This document shows, in pieces, positions 16,107-23,072 of a stretch of DNA of 50,405 nt; the first letter of the stretch is position 1; each line of letters starts with the position of its first letter. The DNA comes from a bacterium. GTDB taxonomy: Bacteria; Hydrothermota; UBA3073; JACQXS01; JAQTXJ01. A program made the translations under genes and the position numbers. The notes under the pieces were generated by a model that did no database searches, was not told where the DNA came from, and saw only the letters and a program-made list of their open reading frames with translations. The DNA is taken from positions 1-50,405 of the forward strand of contig JAQUPX010000009.1 in the NCBI GenBank assembly GCA_028716385.1, written 5' to 3'.

Positions 16107-17282
16107 ATGAATATTTGGACATTATATTCTTTTTTTGCAGGGCTTATTAATTTTATACTGGGGGTATACGTATGTCGTAGGAATCCCGGGAAAACACTAA
16201 ACAGGTTTTTTGCATTAACGGCTTTTTCTTTTGCACTATGGGGAATAAGTGAATTCGGGCAAAGAATTTCCGACACCCCTGAGGCTGCTTTTGGGTGGAT
16301 AATGGCGGGTGGTCCCGGCTGGTGTTTTATGATGAGTTTTTATCTTCACTTTGCAATAATTTTTGCAAGAAAAGAGAACTATCTAAAAAACATCTTTGGG
16401 TATTTATTTTTATATTTACCGCCGATTTTATTTTTATATTTTTTTTGGACTACAAATTTAATCTATAAACACGAAATAATAAAAATGTACTATGGATATA
16501 CATGTTTCCCGGGAAAATTTGCGTGGGCATATAGTAGTTATTATACAATTTTATATTTTTTTGCTATTTCTTTATTCATTTATATATTAAGAAAAGGAAC
16601 TTCCATAGAGAAAAGGCAGGTCAAACCTATACTTTGGGGCTATACGATTGCGTGGTTAATCGGGACAATATCTAACGTTATTTTCCCTTTATATGGGATT
16701 CTTCTTCCTGAACTTGGGACAGGGATTACCATAGTATGGGCAGGGAGTACTTTTTATTCTATTTTCCGGCATAAGTTATTCATTACTCCTACAAAAGAAA
16801 GAGAGATAACTGCTTCTTTAATGTTTAATCTAGAGAAAGGAAATGCTTATTTCACAAAAGAAGAAAATTCAGCCAAAGCTTATAAAATATTTATCGACCA
16901 GATTTCGCATGGAATACCCGGCTTATGTTTTAGTAAATTCCAGGTTGAAAAAATAAGAGAAAAATACAAAATATTATATACCCCCATAATCTGGATAACT
17001 TTCAAGGATAATGATAACAGTACCATCTCACCTAAAGATATTGATATTATCACATCTACAATCCTGGATTTTATAGAAAAAACGAATAATCCTATAATAT
17101 TTATTGATTGTTTTTATGAAATCAGAGCGATAAACGGGCGGGATAGAGCAATGATTTGGTTAGATACGTTAAAAAACATATGCAGGGAAAAAGAAGCCAT
17201 TCTTTTGTTTTCTATATCCTCTCCAATGTTTACCCGGGAATGTCTGACAAAAATAGAGCAGGCAATGCAAGAGATAAGGTAA
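16107..17282 (+). CDS. Seven-span sensor-like membrane protein with DUF835 domain
   Basis: 391 residues. Residues 1 to about 220 contain seven hydrophobic spans, like the 7TM sensor module found at the N-terminus of some histidine kinases. Residues about 240-391 match DUF835 (G-N-A-Y-F-T-K-E-E-N at the start, F-I-D-C-F-Y-E-I-R-A-I-N-G in the middle), a small domain often attached to receivers and kinases in archaea and deeply branching bacteria. It has no kinase core. It lies 5 bases after the synthase and 7 before the kinase gene, so it is part of the same operon. A receptor working with the kinase is inference. Confidence 0.75.
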   Translation: MNIWTLYSFFAGLINFILGVYVCRRNPGKTLNRFFALTAFSFALWGISEFGQRISDTPEAAFGWIMAGGPGWCFMMSFYLHFAIIFARKENYLKNIFGYLFLYLPPILFLYFFWTTNLIYKHEIIKMYYGYTCFPGKFAWAYSSYYTILYFFAISLFIYILRKGTSIEKRQVKPILWGYTIAWLIGTISNVIFPLYGILLPELGTGITIVWAGSTFYSIFRHKLFITPTKEREITASLMFNLEKGNAYFTKEENSAKAYKIFIDQISHGIPGLCFSKFQVEKIREKYKILYTPIIWITFKDNDNSTISPKDIDIITSTILDFIEKTNNPIIFIDCFYEIRAINGRDRAMIWLDTLKNICREKEAILLFSISSPMFTRECLTKIEQAMQEIR

Positions 17283-17288
17283 CCATAA

Positions 17289-19364
17289 ATGTATATTCTT
17301 TCATCTGTTATCATTGGCATCATTGATTGGGTATTTGCAATATTGTTTATTTATTATGCCCTGAAAAATGCAGTCATTTTAAGAAGAACGTATTCACAAT
17401 ATTCTCTGGCTGTGGGAGCTTTCCTTTTCAACGTTGTTGGGATTATTTGTTTTATAAAATATACGGCTCATTATGCACCGCCCGAGTTTTTAATCTTCAT
17501 TCTGTTTGCGGCAGGAACGATGTTTGTTCTTTGGGACTCCCTTTTCTCTGTAATTATTATTTCAAGAGTGCATAAAACCCGTCTATTGGAACTAATTCGA
17601 ATAATTCCACACGTAATGCATCGTTTTATTGGTTTATTCGTATTGATGTTCCTGACATTACCATGCTGGGTAACATATCTGTTACATAATCACGGTTCCC
17701 TCTGGGGGACATTGGCTCTGCTTAGTAGTACAAGTGCTTTTATAATTTTTGCAATGTCTGAAAGGAAGCTTTATCGCAGTATAAAACAGAAGACAGTGGC
17801 ATCGTTAGATGACAAATCAGAACTATTACTCAGAGAAGACATAATTATGACTAACAATTATATTATCCTGATTAATACGTTTTTGACAATGACAAAATCC
17901 ATACTTGGGTACAGGTTATTAGAGAATGCCATAGATGCTTTTTTAGAGGGGAATCCCATAATTTTTAATAATGTGGACATAAAAAAGGGAAAAGAAATAA
18001 ATTTAATACCCATCATTACGAATCTAAATAGGATATACGCAAAAGAAAGGATTGATATTATTTCCAGAACATTTTTTGTGCTCAATTCTGAAATTATTAA
18101 ATTGTGCGGGACAATTACTTCGCCAAAGTATGCTAAAGAAATTTTTGAAAAAAGTTATATGGTAGTTAAAAACAGATTAAAAAACAAAACAATAATTTTA
18201 GAGATTCTGCGAACGTTTCCCGAGAATATTTTAGAGAAAGAAAGATTGACATTGCTGAGTAAAGAGGAATTGGAGGAAAAAGTAGAAAACAGGACAAAAG
18301 AATTAGAAAATGAAAGATTATTCTCGGAAAACGTCTTAGAAACCATCCCTGACTCATTGCTAGTTCTTGATAAAACCTTAAAAATAGTTACCGCAAATCA
18401 AAGTATTGAACAAATGTTTCATATAGACCATAGAAAAGTAAAGGGATGGAATATCGCTGAATTGTTAGCCAATGAAACAAGAGAGATAGAAGACGTTAAA
18501 AATAAATTAATAGAAGTCATAGAAACAGGGAAATTGTTAAAAAACTTTAAAATCCATTACAAGAAGAAAACACTTGATGTTACGGTAAGAAAAATAAAAT
18601 TAGACATAGGGGAAATATTGGTTATCTTCAAAGACATTACGGAAAAAGAAGAATTAGAGCAACAATTAATTCAGATAGAAAAATTCAAAACATTGGAACA
18701 ATTAGCATTTGGATTAACCCACCAAATTAAAAATCCTCTTGCAATAATCTCAGGCTATGCCCAGTTAATATCCAAAGATACGGAAATAGAAAAAATCAAT
18801 AATAAAGACATTCTCGACAACGTTTCAATCATACAAGAACAGGTTACCCGTGCATCCAATCTGGTAACAAATCTTTTAAATTTTACAAAACATACGGAAA
18901 TGAACTTTACAAAAGTAAATGTTTGCTTATTGTTAGACAAAACAATATCTTTATATGAGCACGCGTTTACGGAACACAATATTATTATTAAAAGGAATTA
19001 TACTTATTCTCCCAATTTGTTGGACGTAGAAGCGGACGAATCTCAATTTATGGAAATCTTTTCTGTCGTTATAAACAATTCGATTGAAAGTATGGCGACA
19101 TCCGGGGAACTAGAAGTTTTAACAAATATGTCTGAGGATAACTCGCAAATTGACATAAAAATCAGAGATACGGGATGTGGGATAAGACAACGGGATTTAG
19201 ACAAAATATTTACCCCTTTTTTCACCACTAAAACAAAAGGAACCGGGTTGGGGTTATTTTATTCTAAAATAATAATTAGTAGACACAAAGGAAGTATTAC
19301 TATAAATAGCAAGGAAGGAAAAGGAACGGAGGTTTCAATAAAACTACCTGTATGCCAAAACTAA
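17289..19364 (+). CDS. PAS-containing membrane sensor histidine kinase (NtrB/AtoS type)
   Basis: 691 residues. Five to six membrane spans lie within 1-160. An uncharacterised helical region covers 185-320 and a coiled-coil linker 325-345. A PAS domain follows (about 348-452), then HisKA with His478 in G-L-T-H-Q-I-K-N-P-L-A. The ATPase domain has N-box Asn596-Asn597, D-T-G-C-G-I at 627-632 and G-T-G-L-G-L at 651-656. All catalytic motifs are intact. The 3' end overlaps the activator gene by 13 bases, so the two are a cognate pair. The signal is unknown; the multi-span N-terminus suggests a hydrophobic or membrane signal. Confidence 0.92.
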   Translation: MYILSSVIIGIIDWVFAILFIYYALKNAVILRRTYSQYSLAVGAFLFNVVGIICFIKYTAHYAPPEFLIFILFAAGTMFVLWDSLFSVIIISRVHKTRLLELIRIIPHVMHRFIGLFVLMFLTLPCWVTYLLHNHGSLWGTLALLSSTSAFIIFAMSERKLYRSIKQKTVASLDDKSELLLREDIIMTNNYIILINTFLTMTKSILGYRLLENAIDAFLEGNPIIFNNVDIKKGKEINLIPIITNLNRIYAKERIDIISRTFFVLNSEIIKLCGTITSPKYAKEIFEKSYMVVKNRLKNKTIILEILRTFPENILEKERLTLLSKEELEEKVENRTKELENERLFSENVLETIPDSLLVLDKTLKIVTANQSIEQMFHIDHRKVKGWNIAELLANETREIEDVKNKLIEVIETGKLLKNFKIHYKKKTLDVTVRKIKLDIGEILVIFKDITEKEELEQQLIQIEKFKTLEQLAFGLTHQIKNPLAIISGYAQLISKDTEIEKINNKDILDNVSIIQEQVTRASNLVTNLLNFTKHTEMNFTKVNVCLLLDKTISLYEHAFTEHNIIIKRNYTYSPNLLDVEADESQFMEIFSVVINNSIESMATSGELEVLTNMSEDNSQIDIKIRDTGCGIRQRDLDKIFTPFFTTKTKGTGLGLFYSKIIISRHKGSITINSKEGKGTEVSIKLPVCQN

Positions 19365-20758
19365 ATACCGATAAAAAAATTTTAATAGTTGATGATGAGC
19401 AACAGATGTGCTTGTTTCTAAAGCAATGTCTGGAAAAAGAAGGTTTTACGGCAGATTATGTTCTTAATGGTGAAGATGCTTTGAGTGGGTACAGTAAATA
19501 CGACCTTATTGTACTTGACCTGATGATGCCGGGAATTAGCGGTGAGGAAGTATTGGATGGCATAAAACAAAAAGATCGTGCATTCCCAACCATTATTATG
19601 AGTGCTTTCGGCGACTACAAAAAAGCTTTTGAGCTTTTGAATAAAGGTGCGGACGATTACGTTCAAAAGCCTTTTAACGTAGAAGATATGATTTTTAGAA
19701 TTACCAAAGTATTAGAGATATATAGACTTAAGGGAGAGATAGAATTTTACAAGACACAGTTTCACAACAGTACGGCAAATATTGTGTACAAAAGCTCTAA
19801 GATAGAAACAATACTGGAAACGGTAAATAAAATCTCAAAAGAAAATATCCCGGTATTAATTACCGGAGAAAGTGGCGTAGGAAAAGAATTGATTGCTCGG
19901 GCGATACATTACAACACTTATAATCCTCGGCGTGAGAAATTATTCTGGACTGTAAATTGCAGCACTTTTGCAGAAACACTTTTGGATGACGAGTTGTTTG
20001 GCCATGTCAAGGGGGCTTTTACGGGAAGCGTCAGTGACAAGATTGGGATTTTTGAAATTGCGGACGGCGGGACGCTATTTCTTGACGAAATAGCAGATGC
20101 CTCTATGTCAGCACAAGCAAAATTATTGCGCGTAGTAGAAACCGGCGAGTTTAGAAGAATTGGAGAGACAAAAACGCGTTATACCAACGTAAGAATTATC
20201 ACGGCAACAAATAAGATATTATCCAAAGAAATTATGAAAAAAACTTTTAGGGAGGATTTTTATCAGAGATTAAAAGGCTTGGAAATACATATTCCGCCAC
20301 TCAGAGAAAGAACGGAAGACATTCCTGAATTGATAAATTATTTTTTAGACATTTCCAATAAAGAATTCAAGAGAAACATAAAAATTGACAGCGAAGTAAT
20401 GGAAAAGATGCAAAAAGCTTTCTGGCAAGGAAATGTAAGGGAACTTAAACACGCCGTCCAGAGGTTGGTATTATTGTCCGAAACGAATAAGATTACGGTA
20501 AAAGATTCTTGCAATATTTTATCATTCCACATTTCCGATATAAAAGGTATTGAGGAAGAAACCTTTACCGGAAACAAATCTTTCTTTGACTTAAAAAATG
20601 AATGCCTAAGCAACTTCGAGAAAAAGTTTTTCCTGAATTTAATGCAAAAACATAATGGAAAGATAGTACAAGCTGCCGAAAGCATTAACATTAGCAGGAA
20701 ATCTCTGGCAAAAAAGTTAAAAGAATACAATATAATCGCCAGCGAATACAAAAAATAA
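19352..20758 (+). CDS. NtrC-family sigma-54-dependent response regulator
   Basis: 468 residues in three domains. The receiver (1-120) has Asp14-Asp15, phosphoacceptor Asp56 and Lys107. The AAA+ sigma-54 interaction domain (about 140-380) has Walker A G-E-S-G-V-G-K-E at 172-179, Walker B T-L-F-L-D-E at 241-246 and R-E-D-F-Y-Q-R-L. A Fis-type HTH (about 425-468) reads Q-A-A-E-S-I-N-I-S-R-K-S-L. The sigma-54 contact loop is G-A-F-T-G-S (221-226) rather than G-A-F-T-G-A. It should bind enhancer-like dyads as a dimer and open sigma-54 promoters; the GGGAACTNNAGTTCCC sites in this window are natural candidates, not proven ones. Confidence 0.95.
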   Translation: MPKLNTDKKILIVDDEQQMCLFLKQCLEKEGFTADYVLNGEDALSGYSKYDLIVLDLMMPGISGEEVLDGIKQKDRAFPTIIMSAFGDYKKAFELLNKGADDYVQKPFNVEDMIFRITKVLEIYRLKGEIEFYKTQFHNSTANIVYKSSKIETILETVNKISKENIPVLITGESGVGKELIARAIHYNTYNPRREKLFWTVNCSTFAETLLDDELFGHVKGAFTGSVSDKIGIFEIADGGTLFLDEIADASMSAQAKLLRVVETGEFRRIGETKTRYTNVRIITATNKILSKEIMKKTFREDFYQRLKGLEIHIPPLRERTEDIPELINYFLDISNKEFKRNIKIDSEVMEKMQKAFWQGNVRELKHAVQRLVLLSETNKITVKDSCNILSFHISDIKGIEEETFTGNKSFFDLKNECLSNFEKKFFLNLMQKHNGKIVQAAESINISRKSLAKKLKEYNIIASEYKK

Positions 20759-20784
20759 ATCTTAATTTGAACTAACGCATTAAT

Positions 20785-20800
20785 GGGAAGAGTGATTCCC
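20785..20800. promoter_or_regulatory. Extra palindrome ahead of the 20993 sigma-54 promoter
   Basis: GGGAAGAGTGATTCCC keeps the outer GGGAA/TTCCC arms of the consensus. It lies 5 bases before the perfect site at 20806 and may be a third, weaker site or part of a terminator for the activator gene. Confidence 0.4.
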
Positions 20801-20805
20801 AGTGC

Positions 20806-20821
20806 GGGAACTAAAGTTCCC
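20806..20821. promoter_or_regulatory. Upstream palindrome 1 of the 20993 sigma-54 promoter
   Basis: GGGAACTAAAGTTCCC, identical to the site at 12673 and followed by a similar AT tract. It is 72 bases before palindrome 2. Confidence 0.72.
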
Positions 20822-20877
20822 ATTCTTCGCATTTTCCTTGCCACTAGATGAGTTCGGGGGATTTTCAAACAAAAAAC

Positions 20878-20893
20878 GAGAACTACTGTTCCC
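20878..20893. promoter_or_regulatory. Upstream palindrome 2 of the 20993 sigma-54 promoter
   Basis: GAGAACTACTGTTCCC, two changes from the consensus outside the centre. It is 115 bases before the -24 element, exactly as at the 12861 promoter. The 301-base gap 20759-21059 holds only these sites and the promoter. Confidence 0.65.
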
Positions 20894-20992
20894 ATTTTAT
20901 AATTTTCTGCTTAATTTTATCTGTTTAATAAATTCCTGCATTCTGTTTGTTTGCAAATAAAGACAGATTATTCCCAAAAATCCATTTAATTT

Positions 20993-21008
20993 TGGCACAA
21001 AAGTTGCT
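20993..21008 (+). promoter_or_regulatory. Sigma-54 promoter of the receiver-AraC operon
   Basis: TGGCAC-AAAAG-TTGCT with exact -24/-12 spacing, about 50 bases before the ATG at 21060, which has a strong RBS (AGGAGG, 21050-21055). Confidence 0.82.
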
Positions 21009-21059
21009 ATAAAATTAAACTTAAAGTTTTGCAAGGTATATTTTTCTAGGAGGTAAAAA

Positions 21060-21182
21060 ATGAGAGGAGCAATAGGAGAAATAATATCCAGACTGATTAT
21101 GTTTTCTATCACAGTTTTGTTGATTTTAGGGGCGGTATTTTTCATCTTTTCAGGAAAAAAAACAGGGTTTGAAATAGACTAA
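21060..21182 (+). CDS. 40-residue single-span membrane protein, paralogue 2
   Basis: Forty residues with a charged N-terminus (M-R-G-A-I-G-E-I-I-S-R), one span, and the block I-L-G-A-V-F-F-I-F-S-G-K-K-T-G-F-E-I-D that nearly repeats the tail of the protein at 12932. The RBS is strong. The stop is followed one base later by the ATG of the receiver-AraC gene, so both are surely co-translated. It is the first gene behind a sigma-54 promoter, as is paralogue 1. Confidence 0.82.
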   Translation: MRGAIGEIISRLIMFSITVLLILGAVFFIFSGKKTGFEID

Positions 21183-21183
21183 T

Positions 21184-21981
21184 ATGGAGACAAAAAACAG
21201 TGTTCTTGTGGTAGACGACGAGTTAGAGATTTGTAAAATGCTGAAAATGCTTTTTGAGAAAAAATGGTATGAAGTGAGTTATGTAATGACGGGAAAAGAA
21301 GCGATAGAAAAGATTACAAAAAGAAAATTCAACGTTGCTTTGCTTGATATTAACCTGCCCGATATTGAAGGAACAGAGCTAATCCCCATTTTTAAGAAAG
21401 TGCACCCCGACATAAAGATAGTAATGATGACGGGACAGGCAACAAAAGATAATACTATGCGTGCCCTGAACAATGGTGCATCATATTATTTTGAGAAACC
21501 TTTCAACATAGATGAGTTGCTGACAAAAACCCAAGAATTAGTTGAACAACAAAACAAAACCTCGTCTCAGACAATCCTGCAGGAATCTGCGAGGTCTATG
21601 AATGTGCGGGATATAGCAAACCCGGACAAACAGGACGTTTCACTTGCCCCAGTGTTACCTTTTAAGATTCGGAAAGCAATTGAATATATAGAAAAGAATT
21701 ATACAAATCCTGAATTATCGTTAAAAGAAATTGCCCGCTCTGTAGGCATGCAATTTAAAGGCTTTTCATTTTTGTGGAACAAAACAACAAAGATTAAAAT
21801 CAGAGGTTATATAAATGGCTTAAGAATAGAAAAAGCCAAAGAGTTGCTTTTAGACCCAACTTTATATGTTGCGCAAATAGCTTATAAAACAGGACTTCCT
21901 AAACACCATTTTTGCAAAGTATTTAAAGATAAAATTGGATACTCCCCGACAGAATACAGAAAGTTCTTTCCAAATATATAA
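21184..21981 (+). CDS. Response regulator: receiver plus AraC-type HTH
   Basis: 265 residues. The receiver (1-125) has Asp11-Asp12, phosphoacceptor Asp55 (A-L-L-D-I-N-L-P), Thr83 and Lys105. The AraC/XylS-type double HTH (about 160-265) ends with I-G-Y-S-P-T-E-Y-R-K-F, the usual second-HTH signature. This is a DNA-binding regulator with a complete phosphorylation site, unlike the three receivers upstream. Which kinase serves it is unknown; the kinase at 17289 is nearest. The first 11 residues are identical to those of its tandem paralogue at 22133. Confidence 0.92.
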   Translation: METKNSVLVVDDELEICKMLKMLFEKKWYEVSYVMTGKEAIEKITKRKFNVALLDINLPDIEGTELIPIFKKVHPDIKIVMMTGQATKDNTMRALNNGASYYFEKPFNIDELLTKTQELVEQQNKTSSQTILQESARSMNVRDIANPDKQDVSLAPVLPFKIRKAIEYIEKNYTNPELSLKEIARSVGMQFKGFSFLWNKTTKIKIRGYINGLRIEKAKELLLDPTLYVAQIAYKTGLPKHHFCKVFKDKIGYSPTEYRKFFPNI

Positions 21982-22008
21982 TAATCTATGGGAAAATTAT
22001 ACTAAAAA

Positions 22009-22131
22009 ATGAGAGAAGCATTTGGAGAAATAATATCCGGGCTGATTATGTTTTTTATTCCTTCCCTTATAATTTCGGGAACAGTATTTTTTATCTTTTC
22101 AGGGAGCAGAACAAGGCTTAAAATTGATTAA
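22009..22131 (+). CDS. 40-residue single-span membrane protein, paralogue 3
   Basis: Forty residues, M-R-E-A-F-G-E-I-I-S-G start, one span, then T-V-F-F-I-F-S-G-S-R-T-R-L-K-I-D. It differs from paralogue 2 mainly in the middle of the span. The stop is again one base before the next gene's ATG. The RBS is weak and no promoter is visible, so it should be expressed from the 20993 promoter. The small gene and its regulator were evidently duplicated as a unit. Confidence 0.78.
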   Translation: MREAFGEIISGLIMFFIPSLIISGTVFFIFSGSRTRLKID

Positions 22132-22132
22132 T

Positions 22133-22939
22133 ATGGAGACAAAAAACAGTGTTCTTGTGGTAGACGATGAACCCGGAATTTGTAAAACATTAAAAATGCT
22201 CTTTGAAAAAAAATGGTATGAAGTGAATTATGTGATGACAGGAAAAGAAGCAATAAAAAAGATTAGAAAAAGAAAATTCAACATTGCTTTGCTTGATATT
22301 AAACTGCCGGATATGGAAGGGACGAAGCTAATCTCCATTTTTAAGAAAATACATCCCGATATAAAAATAGTGATGATAACGGGACACTCCACGAAAGCCA
22401 ATGTTATCGAATCTTTGAACAGTGGGGTATCATATTATTTTGAAAAACCTTTTAACATAGAAGAACTACTTACAAAAACTCATGAACTAATTGAAGAACA
22501 AAATAAAACTTCGTTTCAGAGAATTTTGCAGGAAGCAACGAAATCTAAAAATGTACACAATATGGTAAAATTAGATAAGCAAGATGTTTTACTTCCACAA
22601 GATTTACCGTTCAAAATTCAGAAAGCTATTGAGTATATAGAAAAGAATTTCAGAAATCCGGATTTGTGTTCAAAAAAGATTGCTTCTTCAGTAAATCTAC
22701 ATCCTAAACGTTTTTCTTTTTTATGGAACACGACGACAAAAGTTAGCTTGCCTGATTTTATAAATGACATAAGAATCGAGAATGCAAAGAAATCACTCAT
22801 AGAAACAACAGATTACACCTCTCAAATAGCACATAGCGTAGGATTTGACTCCCACAATTTCAACCGGGTTTTCAAAGCAAAAATGGGGACATCTCCAATT
22901 AAATACAGAAATTCATACTCTCAAAAATTCCCCACATAG
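22133..22939 (+). CDS. Response regulator: receiver plus AraC-type HTH (tandem paralogue)
   Basis: 268 residues. The receiver has Asp11-Asp12, phosphoacceptor Asp55 and Lys105; the AraC-type HTH covers about 155-262. The ATG at 22133 aligns with the paralogue's start; the upstream TTG at 22124 lies inside the small gene and is not needed. The HTH half has diverged more than the receiver half, so the two regulators probably answer the same input but bind different targets. The next gene is 133 bases away. Confidence 0.9.
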   Translation: METKNSVLVVDDEPGICKTLKMLFEKKWYEVNYVMTGKEAIKKIRKRKFNIALLDIKLPDMEGTKLISIFKKIHPDIKIVMITGHSTKANVIESLNSGVSYYFEKPFNIEELLTKTHELIEEQNKTSFQRILQEATKSKNVHNMVKLDKQDVLLPQDLPFKIQKAIEYIEKNFRNPDLCSKKIASSVNLHPKRFSFLWNTTTKVSLPDFINDIRIENAKKSLIETTDYTSQIAHSVGFDSHNFNRVFKAKMGTSPIKYRNSYSQKFPT

Positions 22940-23072
22940 ATATTTGTCCGAAAATGTGGAAAAATGTCCGTAAATATAGATATTTGTTAATCTTTTTTTC
23001 TTGCAAAATAGAAATATTATAGATAAAACACATTATTTTTTATAACGTACAAATTTTTAACAGGAGGTGCGG

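Noticed and set aside
10866..20893. GGGAACTNNAGTTCCC palindromes with following T-rich runs read as terminators
   Set aside because: The dyads have only two centre bases, too few for a hairpin loop, and occur in pairs at fixed distance ahead of promoters rather than just behind genes.
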